This document shows, piece by piece, positions 22,341 through 33,788 of a DNA stretch of 64,000 nt. Numbering within the stretch: the first letter of the stretch is position 1; every line of letters starts with the position of its first letter. The notes under the pieces were generated by a model. The model had not been told where the DNA came from. It searched no databases and worked only from the letters and a program-made list of their open reading frames with translations. Position numbers and translations under genes: made by a program. The stretch is from Humulus lupulus (taxonomy: Eukaryota; Streptophyta; Magnoliopsida; Rosales; Cannabaceae): NCBI RefSeq assembly GCF_963169125.1, contig NC_084802.1, positions 29,579,107 to 29,643,106 on the forward strand, given 5' to 3'.

Positions 22341-24620
22341 TGTAATGCCCTACTACCTTAGAGTCGTTACCATGTGATTTATAAATGTGCCATTAGTTCG
22401 CTAATTGAGGTTTTAGGATGAAAAGTGTGATTAAGTCGAAATAAAGACTCATTTGACGAACGTTAATTATAAAAGATTCGGACATTCATTGAAGTCGTAA
22501 AAGTTATACATCGGAATCCCAAATAATTGTTTAAAAAATGTATTACAATTCAAAAGTTAAGATACAGTTGACCTAAGCGACAAAACCAACCATTTACACT
22601 GTATTCCTTGAAAAAACCCCGGCCGTGGCAGACAGGTAGGTCGAACATGTACACACCGCTCTACGATCTCTAACTCACGGTTGGTCGACCTTTCCCTTTC
22701 CCTCACCTGCACCATAGAGCACCCGTGAGCTGAGGCCCAACAAAAAAACTCAACACATAGCATATCACAAGTCAATCCAGTGATAAACAACTTAAACAGA
22801 TAGCAAATTAAACATATAGCGGCCTATGCCGCCCAGGTGCTTTACCAGGCATTGGGTTCACGGTGTTCACCGAGCGGGTGAGTACAACACCCTTAGAGGG
22901 TCTTGCCCTAGCGGCTTGCATTCAGGATGCTTAATGTTGATCTCGGCCTTTGCCATCCCCGACCTTCGCCATTCTCAGCCTTCGCCATTCCCAGCCTTTG
23001 CCGTTCATTCATAATCATGCACAACATAGCATAACATTTACATGTATTCACATTCACATTAAACACAAATAATAGCGTAATGCCTTGCTCTACGGGTACA
23101 AACAGTTTTCTTACCTGTGTCCCAAGCTGACTAATTAATGTGATCTCGAGCATGATCCCCTAAACTCGAGCCTTGATGTAAAACCTAGTCACAACGCATC
23201 AATAATTAAACATCCATCAAGCCCTAACCAATTAAGAACTTCAGATTAATATTCTAGCCTTTGAGACCTTGAATTCAACTAAACCGAGTAGAAGAATCCT
23301 TCTCGAGCCCTTACATTTGGGTTCTCGAGCTTAAAACCCCATTTTTGCCAAAATCCCCTATTTGAGCCACGACCCAACCCATTAGGGTCCCAGCACGCAA
23401 CAAGTGAGAGAGCCTTGGGGCTCTCTTCTGGGGAACATGGGCTGCGATGCGCTCCATTTGAGCTGCGATGCCTAGACATTTTTCAGAGGCTCCCAAGCCT
23501 CCTTGTTCATACGAGCCGCGATGCTTGAAGAACAGGCCGTGACTCGAGCCACAAAACCTAGAAATTTGATGCATTTTCGCTACATTTTCCTCAATTCAGC
23601 CCTTATACCTAGAATTCGTATCAAGGTAACTTGATCAGCATAAACACCTCAAAAGCTAATCCTTAGCCTTCCTAAAATCCAGAATCAGACTTATGGTTTG
23701 AACCTAAACAAAGCTTGACCGTCACAGCAGGAAACTTAATAATTCAATACCAAAAATTCTTACCTCAATTGATAATTCGACCTGAGCTAACTCCAATCAC
23801 TACAGGCTTCAAATTCCTCCAACCTACAACTAGTTTTCCAAAGAATTCCTCAAGGTTCCCTCATACACCGAAGGGGAGAGAGAGAAAACAAGATAACGTG
23901 GGAGATAGAGAGATTATCTTGAGAGAGTTTTTTGTTTTTCTTCTGTCTTCTGTTTTTGGTCAGTTCTAGTTTCCTAGGCAAAACCAAGTCTATCCCCCAG
24001 CTGTAAAATGACTAATTTATCCCCAAGACCAATCCTAGCTTTCTAATACAACCAAGGGCAAAATCATCTTTTGCCGCATCTCGCTAATTCCTCGAGTGTT
24101 CCTATAATTCCCCATTTAGCCCCCGACATACTTAAACAATTGCTAAATTACTACCTGTTACCCGATAATCCCAAACACATACTATATCCCCGAAATATCC
24201 CTAGGCTCATCCCAAGCCAGGCATTTGATCCCGTTGTGACTATTTCGATATTCCCCTCCCTAGGACTGTCTCGGATCACACATCACAAATAAATCTCCAC
24301 AATCTTGTGGTCTCAAATACAACACACATATAATTTACATTTATACCCCTTTTGACCAAAATGGGCCCACATGCATATTTAATTCACCTAAACATGCATT
24401 TCTTATCACATAATCATTTAATACATGTAATAAATGGGCCAAAATTACAATTATACCCCTTTTGACCAAAATGGGCCCACATGCATATTTAATTCACCTA
24501 AACATGCATTTCTAATCACATAATCATTTAATATACGTAATAACATAATTATATCAATTATTTCCCTCCATGCACGCTAATCAAGGCACTAAGCCTTATT
24601 AGTAAATTTGGGACGTTACA
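22341..24620 (-). repeat. Right (5') LTR of element F
   Basis: 2280 bp. On the minus strand it begins TGTAACGTCCCAAATTTAC and ends GGGCATTACA beside the primer site. The left copy (15844-17899) is close in sequence. A word island matching the left LTR lies at 23366-23543 and a GA-rich tract at 23874-23912. It contains a 110-bp direct duplication near its outer end. Confidence 0.9.
24341..24545. repeat. 110-bp direct tandem duplication in F LTR
   Basis: TTATACCCCTTTTGACCAAA starts at 24341 and again at 24451, followed each time by ATGGGCCCACATGCATATTT. The second copy is nearly full length. The left F LTR stops just before this region, so it cannot show whether the duplication predates insertion. 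Confidence 0.9.
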
Positions 24621-26404
24621 CCGGGGCTCATTGGCCTATCCTCTATATAACCAGCCTTCTAGCTGATCCATCGTACCTGGCGCTGAGTTTTCCATGACCA
24701 TTGGGTCGGACAAGTGTATGATGCACTTCTGGTTAGGTCTAACCATATCGACCAACGCTCAATGCGCTATTACTGTCCTTGACTCATAAGTCAATGATTT
24801 TCGACCAGCGCTATTTTCGTCCTTGACTCATAAGTCAAGCCTTTCTCAATCAGATAATACAGACAAGCATATATCATATTTCAAATATCCAGATACAGAG
24901 CATTCATCATGCTTAATCAATGATCACAAGAATAATCATAATCATGCACATTCTCAGAGGCCCAAGCTCTGATAAAATCTATATTCAACATTTAGGCCAA
25001 GCCCTAATCATGTACATCACGTATTGGGTGTAGTTTTGTTACCTTTGGTCCAAGCACAGGTTACGAATGAACAACCCTTGAGCATGATCCCAGTTTCAAG
25101 CCCCTAGCGATAACCTAGTTACAACCATAATATAGAATCCCATCAATAATGAGAGAATAAAGGCTTCTGGATTGAGTCTTAGCCTCCGAGACATCGAATT
25201 GTACTAAACCGGGTAGCAGGATCGATCCTAAGCCCTTAGGTTTGAGTTCCCGCACTCAAAACCTTCCCAAGGCCAAAAAATTCCTTAAGCGCCGCAGCCC
25301 TAAGCTTCGGAGCTGCGACCCACCCAATTTAGAGGCCCCAGCCTCTCCTCTCACTGAACATGCGTTGCTGTGTGACTTTGCATCAGGAAACCACCCCTTA
25401 CCTCTAGGTTCAGAAGGGTCGTGCAGCCCAAGAACAGGGCCGCGATGCGATCCTGCGAACCCATATTATATAGCTCCAAATCCTTCCAAAACTCACCCAA
25501 AATCCGTACTGAACCCACCATTCAATCTCACAACATCCCTAGAATGTCCTAGGCAACAAAACCCGCCATTCAAATTGATCAAAAACTCATTGAACCATAA
25601 AATCCAAATCAAAACTCAAGAAACTTAAGGAAATCGAAACTCAGAAACTTAAAGCTTTGATTACCTCAGATTACATTGTTCCCCGCTAAATCCTCCGACT
25701 ATCAAGCTTCTAATATTCCCTAGAATGTCATGACTCTAACCTTGCTTGAATCTGAGCCCTAAAACTTGAGTTTCTTTCGAAAATGCTAACGAGCTGAAAT
25801 GAGAGAAATAGAGAGAGAACGAGAGAGTTTTCTGAGTTTTATAGTTATGAGAGGTTACTTTGAGTTCAAGTAACCTTAAGCAAATCCCAAGGCTCGGGAT
25901 ACCCAAAATGTTCCCGAGGGTAAAATAGTCAAAATCCCCAGAATTCCCTCGTGATCTCACTAACTCCAAATATATCCTCAAATATTCATTCCCATTACCC
26001 AATATCCCGATAATGTACTAAATACCCAAAACACCCCTTGACTCACCCCGAGTCAAGTATTGGTCCCGTTGTGACTTTCGCACTAGCTTGCTCCCAAGGA
26101 TCATCTCGTGCCGAGTAAACCAAATATATCCACATAATGATGTGGTCTCACACATATATCACATATATGCCAAATATACCCATAACGGGCCAAATTACAA
26201 AAATTGGCCTTTTAACCAGAAACAGGCCCACATGCATATTTAATCCACCTAAACATGCATATCAAACCATATTATAATATAACTCACATAATCATATAAT
26301 GATACACATATATATCACATAAACACTTAATATCCATAGTTTCCATCTTGGCCCCCAAATTAAGGCCCTAAGCCTTATTAGGTAATTTGGGAGGTTACAG
26401 TTTC

Positions 26405-26480
26405 TGCTCAGCAAGCGGCGACCCCACTAGCGAAGGTGGATAATTGAACTCCCCCAATATGATGGAGAGGATGTAATAAC
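26405..26480 (+). pseudogene. B gag-protease linker fragment
   Basis: Seventy-six bases of B between two insertions. GATGGAGAGGATGTAATAAC matches element 1 at 3631-3650. ATAAC at 26476-26480 is the target duplication of the next solo LTR; B continues at 27648 with CATCATGGGGGGACC. Confidence 0.8.
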
Positions 26481-27642
26481 TGTTAGGAAAATATGTATTT
26501 GCCTCAATGGAAATAGGTAAGAATATTACAACTCTAGGTAATAATATTACAAATAAATATAGATTGATTAAAAAGAGTGTTACAACTCTATAACTGAAAA
26601 TACAAATAAAAGTAGAGAAAGTGGAAGAAGAGAATTGAAATAGAAAATACAACTTTTGACAAAAAGATACAAATAAACTTGAGGTAGTAGAAAGAAAGAT
26701 GTAGATGAGATTACAACTCTTAAGCAAAGATACAAGTAAATATAACAAGAATGATAAGAAGAAAAACAATAGAAGAAAATAGGAACAATATCAAAATAAT
26801 AAGAAACTCTCACTCACACAACCAAAGTGAAGAGTGTTGGGGATCACCAACTTGAACAAGGTTTGAAACCTTTGTCCAAAAGCTTATTTCCCCCTAACTC
26901 AAGCACTAAGGGATCTCTCTCAGACATTGGAAATGCTTTCTGAAATTATCAAGCCTCAATGTGTTTCTAGCCAAGTGCTCTAATGGATATAAATGTTGTG
27001 TCTTTCAAGTGAGCTATAGGCTCCTATTTATAGAGTTTAGAGACACCCTTTGAATTTCAAATTCCACCAACCCCCATGGCTGTTACCAATGTTTAATTGG
27101 ATTAATATGGAATTAAAAATGAGATTTGGGAGTTATTTGGGTTTTTGGAACCGTTTAACACATTTGGAAAAAACTGAAGAAATGGCCTGAAAGGCACCTG
27201 TGGCCGTGACCAAGGACATCAGTGGCCGCGGCCACTGCTCTCTGTCCCCCAGGCCACGACCACCATCATTCAGTGGCCAGTTTCAGCACTTCAAAATGTG
27301 CTGTTTTTCCAAACGGTTCCAAACCCCCCAAATGATTTTGTAACTCCCAAAACACATTATTGGGGGTTAAAATCATCTCTAACAGCCATTTCACATATAG
27401 CTTTATGAAATTCATCTCAATATTGTGTAACAACAAATTTACACAATAAAGGGTAATATTTGGAAATTACAAATTTGTAACAACAAATATGTTACATTAT
27501 TTGGATATATCTCATATATCTAAATATTGTAACTCTCTATTATATGTTACAATATGTGACACTCTTTGTCACATTTATTTAATCTAAAACATTATATTAT
27601 AATATAATATAATATTACATTATATTATAAAATAATATAACA
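26481..27642 (-). mobile_element. Solo LTR (1162 bp) in B
   Basis: Begins TGTTAGGAAA, ends ATATAACA, and is flanked by ATAAC at 26476-26480 and 27643-27647. A minus-strand TATA box (CTCTATAAATAGGAG, core at 27025-27032) sets the orientation. Upstream of it is a word island (GTGGCCGTGACC, GTGGCCGCGGCCAC, GGCCACGACCACC) at 27189-27283. No coding capacity; the hydrophobic open stretches around 26395-26813 are AT-rich artefacts. No internal region or second LTR is present. Confidence 0.85.
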
Positions 27643-27647
27643 ATAAC

Positions 27648-28467
27648 CATCATGGGGGGACCACACAATTCAGGTTCGGGCAGAAACACCCAAAAGAGGT
27701 ATGTCCAAGAGCTCAAAAAGAGGGATGGATCTCCTTGTGTGCCTGAACCACGAGCTCTGAAACAACAGAGAGTGGAATCCCAACCTATCACCTTCAATGA
27801 AGAGGACGTTTTGCATGTCCAATTTCCTCATAATGACAGTTTGGTCATAATTTTCCAGCTCACCAACAAGAGGGTGCGTCGAGTCTTGATTGATAACGGG
27901 AGCTTGGTCAACATCCTCTATAAAACGACCTTGGAAAAAATGGACCTGTCTATTTGAAACCTTAAAGCCTATGCAACAACTTTATACATATTCTCTGGAG
28001 AGGGAATCGCTAATACAGGGGCCATCGAGCTCCTAGTGACCTTGGAAGACTATTCAGTCTCGATAACCAAGATGCTAGAATTCATCGTAGTAGACACCCT
28101 ATCTACCTATAATGTACTGCTCCGGAGACCAGCCCTGATTGGGCTGGGGGCAGTTACATCTGTTATGCATTTGGCCATAAAATTCCCAACTCCAAGTGGT
28201 ATTGGAACACTGAAGAGGGATCAATTAGCAACCTGAGAATGCTATAGCATCTCGATGATGGGAAAAGGCCAAGCTAGTGCGCAGGCCTTAGTAATCATTG
28301 AGGAAATAGACGAAGTGATATACGAGGTCGAAGAAGAGATTGAACCAAGGTAGAAGAAGACAGGGTCGATCTCGATCTAATCGAAGAGCTTGAAGATATT
28401 CAGCTCGATGGAAAAGATATCTCCAAGGTGGTAAGAATTAGGAAGAACCTCCCAAAGGACGCGAGAT
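27648..28467 (+). pseudogene. B protease region
   Basis: Homologous to element 1 protease: GRNTQKRYVQELKKRDG, active site LIDNGSLVNILY (second Ser lost to Leu), then TGA at about 27955 where element 1 has Arg (LSLRDL), then STYNVLLRRPALIGLGAV and TLKRDQLAT followed by a stop. Further breaks occur in the acidic tail at 28350-28467. A dead copy. Confidence 0.85.
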
Positions 28468-29860
28468 AACAGTTAATTAGCTTCCTGAGGGAAAATCAGG
28501 ATGTATTCGCATGGTCACATTCAGATATGATTGGGATCAGTCCCAATGTTATAAGACATGCGTTAAACATCGACAAAAACTTCCCGCCAAAATAGTAGAA
28601 GAGAAGACTTCTCGATGGCGAGAGGAAGAAAGCCTTGAAAGAGGAGGTCAAAAGATTAAAAGCAAATCAGTTTATCTGAGATGCTTTCTACCCAGAATGG
28701 ATTACCAACCCAGTATTGGTTCTGAAACCCAATGGCAAGTGGCGAACTTGCATCGACTATTCAGACCTCTACAAGCCATGTCCAAAAGATTGTTTCGCTC
28801 TGCCTCAAATCGATCAGCTCGTGGATGAAACCTTGGGTCAAGACATAATGTCATTCATGGACACGTATTCTGGATATAATCAGATATCCATCCATGCACT
28901 CGACCAAGAGCATACAAGTTTCATGACTGATAAAGGGTTGTATTGCTATAGTGTGATGCCTTTCGGGCTCAAAAATGTTGGGGCTACATATCAAAGACTA
29001 GTAAATAGAATGTTTGCAGAACAGATAGAAAAAAACATGGAAGTGTATATGGATGATATGCTAGTCATGTCCAAACACAATAATAACCAGGTTGATGACC
29101 TCGCAGAGTGCCTCACAATACTTCGAAAGTACAACATGAGACTCAACTCGCAAAACTGTTCGTTCGAGGTATCTTCGGGAAAGTTCCTCGAATTTATAGT
29201 TAGTGCTCAGGGAATCGAGGCAAACCTAGATAAGATAAGGGCCTTGATAGACATGCCTTCACCTCAAAAGCATAAAGACGTCCAGAGTCTAACTGGACGA
29301 TTGGCAGCTTTGAGTAGGTTCATCTCAAAATATACAGACACATGCTTACCATTCTTTAATCTACTAAGAGGGGGAAAAAAGATCGAATGGTCAGAAGAGT
29401 GTGGGCTCGCTTTTCACGCTCTCAAAAGGCATCTCACTGACCCACCTACCTTATCCAAATCAGCTACAGGGGAAATATTGTATTTATACCTCGCTACAAT
29501 GAGCATGCAATCAGTACAACACTAGTTCGAGAGGATAAAAAAGTACAAAAACCGGTTTATTAGGTCAGCAAAAGATTACTGGGGGCAGAATCAAGATATC
29601 CACGGATGGAAAAGCTCGCATTGTGCTTAATGCACGCGTCTCAGAAACTTCTACCATACTTCCAAGCACACCCCATACATGTGCTGACTGATCAACCATT
29701 AAGATAAATATTATCGAAACCTAAAGCATTCGGAAGACTATTGAAATGGGCGATCAAGCTTGAATAGATCGAGATAACATATCACCCAAGAATGATGATA
29801 AAAGGATAGGATTTAGCTGACTTCATAGTCGAGTGTATTCAGATAACCAACGAAGAAGTC
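28468..29860 (+). pseudogene. B reverse transcriptase and first RNase H
   Basis: QLISFLRENQDVFAWSHSDM opens the region, with a break around 28590-28640. RT is then open from 28680 to 29525: WRTCIDYSDLYKPCPKD, FMDTYSGYNQISIH, VMPFGLKNVGATYQ and catalytic VYMDDMLVMS. A frameshift near 29500 breaks the first RNase H, whose remains (HYHPRMM-like and tether text) reach 29860 with several stops. Confidence 0.85.
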
Positions 29861-30293
29861 TTCCCTAGCCCGAGAGTTGTGGAGACTATACGTTGATGGA
29901 TCTTCTAACGAGAACGAGTCAGGGGCAGGCATTATCCTAATAACCCCATTAGGAAACAATTTTCACTCAGCCTTAAGGTTTGGCTTTAAGGCCTCGAATA
30001 ATGAGGTTGAATACGAGGCACTATTAGCAGGGCTCCGAATAATTTTCGAACTAAAAGCAAAAGGCATTAACTGCCATAGTGACTCTCAATTGGTTGTCAA
30101 CCAAGTCCTAGGAGACTACCAGGCTCGGGGAACTAAAATGGCAGCATACTTGAAAAAAGTGAAAACAACATTCGAACAATTTGATTTCTATGTAGTTGAT
30201 CAAGTTCCACAAGAACAGAATTCGAATGCAGATGATCTAGCTCGACTCACAACGACCAGGGAAGCTGAAACACTTAATGTGATGCTAACTTAA
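29861..30293 (+). pseudogene. B archaeal-type RNase H
   Basis: WRLYVDGSSNENESGAG, NNEVEYEALLAGL, CHSDSQLVVNQVLG and NSNADDLARL match the second RNase H of element 1. Open across most of the domain, ending TAA after LNVMLT. Presence in both copies supports assignment to the Tat lineage. Confidence 0.85.
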
Positions 30294-31561
30294 TTTTTAC
30301 CAGCACCGAGCATAATCGAGCCTGACAAAGCCGAAATCCATATGATAGACTCACAACCTACTTGGATGATGCCCATAATTGACTACCTCGAAACTGGGAG
30401 CCTCCCAGCAGGCCGGAACGAAGCAAGAAAACTGATGTACAAAATACCAAGATACACTATCTTGGAAGGGAGATTGTGCAGAAGATGATATTCCATGCCA
30501 TTACTAAGATATGTTACTACACCTGAGGCCAAAAAGATCCTAGAAGAAATTTATGAGGGATTTTTTGGAGGTCACACTCGGGGGCATAGCCTCTCAAAGA
30601 ATGTAATTAGGCAAGGATATTTCTGGCCCACGGTAAAGGCAGATTCGTTTGAATACGTTAAACGCTGTGATAAATGTCAATGGTTCACCTCAATACCTCG
30701 AGTTCTCCCAACCGAGCTCCCCGTGGCCATTCTCAGTATGGGGAATCAACCTCATAGGATCCCTATCAACAGGAAAGGGTGGAGTTAAATATGTTGTAGC
30801 TGTTGTTGATTACTTCTTCAAATGGATCGAGCCTGAGCCTCTAGCAACGATCACCTAAAAAAAAGTCTCAAATTTTATGGTAAAGAACATAATTTGTAGA
30901 TATGGAATACCAAGGAAGATTGTATCAGACAATGGAACCCATTTCGACAACAAGCTGTCCACACAATTCTGCAAGAAAAATGGGATAATTAAGAATTTCT
31001 CTTCAGTAGCCCATCCATAAGCAAATGGCCAAGTTGACACTGTAAAGAAGACTCTAAGGAGTTCCATGAAGAAAAGACTCAAAGAGGCTAAAGGCAGGTG
31101 GCTAGAGGAATTTCCCCAAGTCCTATGGGCTTACAGAACAACAACTCGAACCTCAACTGGACATACACCCTTCTCCCTAGCCTACGACTGCGAAGCGATG
31201 TTGCCCATTGAGGTCGAAGTTCATACCATCAGACGCGAAGCCTACAACCAGGAATCAAACCAATCTCAGCTTGAAGAAACCCTAGATTTAATTGAAGAAA
31301 AGCAAGAAGAAGCCCAACTTAAAATGTCGCATACCAGGAAAGGGCTACGAGATACTTCAATTAAAGGGTTTGAGATAGACACTTTGGATTTGGGGACTTG
31401 GTGTTGAGGAACATATTTTTTGCCACACAAGACCCCTCTGTAGGCATGCTCAGGCCTAATTGGGAGGGACCTTACCAAATTGAATCCATCATTCGACCTG
31501 GGGTGTACAAACTAGCAAGATTGAATGGAGAGTTGGTTCCACGAGCTTGGAATGATGTTTA
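30294..31561 (+). pseudogene. B integrase
   Basis: The zinc region reads EIYEGFFGGHTRGH and KRCDKCQWF, so the first expected His is Tyr. The core reads WGINLIGSLS, so the first catalytic Asp is Asn, followed by VSDNGTHFD; HPQ is HP-stop at 31018. The C-terminal part includes GHTPFSLAYDCEAMLPIEV, GPYQIESIIRPGVYKLARL and VPRAWND. Several stops and frameshifts. Not functional. Confidence 0.85.
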
Positions 31562-32435
31562 TTTAGTTGTAACCAAGCTTGTATTTACTTTTTTCTTTTA
31601 TCATTAATAAATCACTTTTTCTTGTTCAAATTTTATTTATTATTGTTATATTTTTTTGCAAGCTCTCAAAATTCAATAACCTAAGATTTCACAATCATAG
31701 GAAATTAAGGTGGCATAAGTGGTATACAATCATACCATAGGCTCGAAAAAATATAGCACCAATAAAATATATTATAGTGCATGGGTCACTACTAACCAAG
31801 CATGAATGTAAAACCCTGGACGAAAACCAAGCATGAACATAACTTAACAAGTCTGGAATGAACCAGCAAAAACAAATCGACACGAATAAAAGTTAGAATT
31901 CTATATAAACCAAAAATATTCCTAAATCGAGACAAAGTTGGAATTTTTTGCAAAATAGTTTTCAACCTCGCAACCTTGAGACCATACTTGAGGATGAGGA
32001 AAAGTTACTATCTTTAAGAAAGAAATAACTAGACTAACGAGACTACACACCAATAAATATTTTTAAACGCAAAAATGTATGGTATAAGTAGCATTCGAAC
32101 TTGAATATAACGAGGTCAAAATTGTGCAATCGAATGAACTATGAATGAATATATAGAAGTTTGACGCTAAGCACGACAGTGTATTCGTATAACTAAACAA
32201 ATATAAAAGAAAGTTGTATAATATTAAGGAAAAAAGCTAAAGGTAGATAATGTGCAAAAAGGTTTTCAAGCTGGAATCTTAAGCGCATAAAAACTACCAT
32301 TAAAGTATAGCATTCACCAGATAGTAAAAGTAGCTCAAGCTCAAGTTTTAAAATGTCTTTGCCCTAAGGGCATCAAAAATTATAATTACAAAGAAAGAAA
32401 AAAAATACCATGGGTCACAGCCCAAGTTTTGATCT
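31562..32435 (+). other. B post-pol spacer
   Basis: AT-rich non-coding DNA matching element 1 at 7605-8700 in patches (for example AATTAAGGTGGCATAAGTGG at about 31706). The 66-bp tandem array of element 1 is not present here as an array. Nothing else recognisable. Confidence 0.65.
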
Positions 32436-32900
32436 TCATGGATTGGCGGATCCGGCATCCACTGATCCAGCTTGTTCCATGGCCTTCGCAACCTCCTGAG
32501 CCTTAAGCCTGACTTCTTCCTCTTCCAATTGAGCCTGCCACCAATTTACATACTCGGTCTCCTTGATAGACAAGAAACTGATATTGAGTTCAGGATTTGT
32601 GGCCCAAATGTGATATATCTCCATGTTGATGGCGTTATCCTTTTTGGTCTTGAATTCTTCAAGAAGATGAGCTTTCTCGTTCTCGATGAGCTCGAAAGTT
32701 GCCTTCTTGTCCTCCTCAAGCTTAGCATTTAGTTCTTGGACCCTCTTAAGGTCCATGTCTTTAGCTTCCAACTCTTGTCGCGCCTTCTTAAGGTCATCTT
32801 CAGCCCTGATCTGTGCCTCCTTGGCACTTTGAGCATGCACCTTGCTCATTGCGACCTTGCGATTCAGGACGTAGTTATGCTGGGCGAAGGCTAGGAAGGC
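32436..32900 (-). CDS. Antisense locus exon 4 in B: coiled-coil C-terminus
   Basis: Minus-strand acceptor TGTAG (32902-32901) precedes AFLAFAQHNYVLNRKVAMSK, then a coiled coil (AEDDLKKARQELEAKDMD, NAKLEEDKKATFEL), then IWATNPELNISFLSIKE and a Glu/Ala-rich end GSANP at 32436. Open throughout. Residue-level match to element 1 exon 4 (FAQ-NY, DDLK, EDEKA/ENEKA, FLG/FLS) despite the age of B. Confidence 0.75.
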   Translation of the reverse strand, partial: AFLAFAQHNYVLNRKVAMSKVHAQSAKEAQIRAEDDLKKARQELEAKDMDLKRVQELNAKLEEDKKATFELIENEKAHLLEEFKTKKDNAINMEIYHIWATNPELNISFLSIKETEYVNWWQAQLEEEEVRLKAQEVAKAMEQAGSVDAGSANP

Positions 32901-32984
32901 CTACAATCAAAAACATATATTATGAGTAAAGAAACAAAGAGTTGGCGTTAAACATGGAGTTTCAATTTACAAGGAAAAACTTAC

Positions 32985-33431
32985 AAAAGAAAGCAACTCT
33001 CCGCTCTTGTCGAAAAGGGCACTGGAATTCTCACAGCCTGTTAAGAACTCCCATTGGGGAGCCCCAAGGTTACTGAAGCATTGGCCAATGCAGATCAAGG
33101 CATCTAAACCTAGTTGAACTTCGGGAGGGCTGGCAGCATTTTTGACCACGAACTCGGGGATGTAGGTCACAACGGTGAGTTTGCGATCTTGGATTGGAGA
33201 GTGGGAATGATGAGTTTTCTTCGATTGGCTCGAGGGAGGAAGAGCAATAACCTCTGGGTGCACCAGAGGAATAGTGAGAAGGCCCAACTCAGCCTACTTC
33301 AAGGACGATGGGGTTGCCTCGATTGTTTTAGCGACTTTGGAAGAACGGGCTCCCTTCGAGGACACCTGATTGCACTTGGACCCCCTGAACGTGGTGGGCT
33401 AGCTGAGGATGTTGTCAAGGTCTGAATCCAT
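32985..33431 (-). pseudogene. Antisense locus exon 3 in B: ORF-B start, two stops
   Basis: ATG 33431 gives MDSDLDNILS, then a TAG, one more TAG after SSLK, then open text with YIPEFVVKNAAS, CIGQCFSNLGAPQWEF and GELLSF before donor GTAAGT (GT at 32984-32983). A clear acceptor TTTTCAGGCAAG precedes the ATG. The same frame runs from end to end apart from the two nonsense codons. Confidence 0.7.
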
Positions 33432-33536
33432 CTTGCCTGAAAAGAAAAGAAAAAAGAGGGAAAACAAACATTAATGTTTGATTATGTTTGGAAAAAGATA
33501 TCGAAACTTCTAAGTAAAAGAAACCTAATTGGAAGA

Positions 33537-33731
33537 TCCCCCTTGACTCGAGCTCGGTGACCAGGAAATCCCTCTATCTTCAGAAGATCCTAAGGGGGTT
33601 CCTTCTCGATAATTAGGGGACATCCTTGATAAATCCCTATTGTCGTTAGTCCCGTACTGGACTGCTATCCCTTCTCAAAATTCGTTTATGCTATACATGG
33701 TTTAGTATTTCCCTAACCAACTTTCTAATAA
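33537..33731 (-). pseudogene. Antisense locus exon 2 in B, C-terminal half
   Basis: Minus strand: MYSINEF, a stop, then AVQYGTNDNRDLSRMSPNYR, EGTPLGSSEDRGISWSPSSS and QGGSSN with TAG, aligned with the end of exon 2 in element 1. Cut at about 33731 by unit H; the other half is at 44812-45160. Confidence 0.7.
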
Positions 33732-33788
33732 GTATCAAATTTGTCTATTTTTAGTTCATTATTCTTCTATGATTATGCACTTAATTAT

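Larger units (their letters stand above)
15844..24620 (-). mobile_element. Element F: rearranged chromovirus-type element nested in E
   Basis: Bounded by CCGGG at 15839-15843 and 24621-24625. The right LTR (22341-24620) is followed inward on the minus strand by an initiator-Met primer site, so F reads right to left. Inside are a leader, unit G, gag (19990-18891), then an inverted LTR fragment (17900-18890) and the left LTR (15844-17899). Protease, RT and integrase are missing and no purine tract is visible next to the left LTR. Deletion plus inversion-type recombination is the simplest reading. Confidence 0.8.
14781..26399 (-). mobile_element. E: long solo LTR of a chromovirus-like family, split by element F
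   Basis: Removing F leaves 14781-15843 plus 24626-26399, about 2.84 kb, with GTTTC duplicated at 14776-14780 and 26400-26404. The end GGGAGGTTACA matches other LTRs here. The other end reads TATAACGCCC, so the expected terminal TG has become TA. Orientation is inferred from F, whose primer site shows that the same LTR family reads on the minus strand. It contains no coding sequence; short open stretches at 25242-25628 are not gene-like. A word island of GCCGCAGCCC, GCTGCGACCC and GGCCGCGATGC type lies at about 25285-25446. Confidence 0.85.

Noticed and set aside
22557..23574. Several short minus-strand open frames in the F LTR
   Set aside because: They lie inside an LTR, are not shared as frames by the other LTR copy, and have no recognisable motifs.
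26395..26813. Small hydrophobic membrane proteins on the minus strand
   Set aside because: Phe/Leu/Tyr-rich translation of AT-rich DNA inside a solo LTR, running across its boundary.
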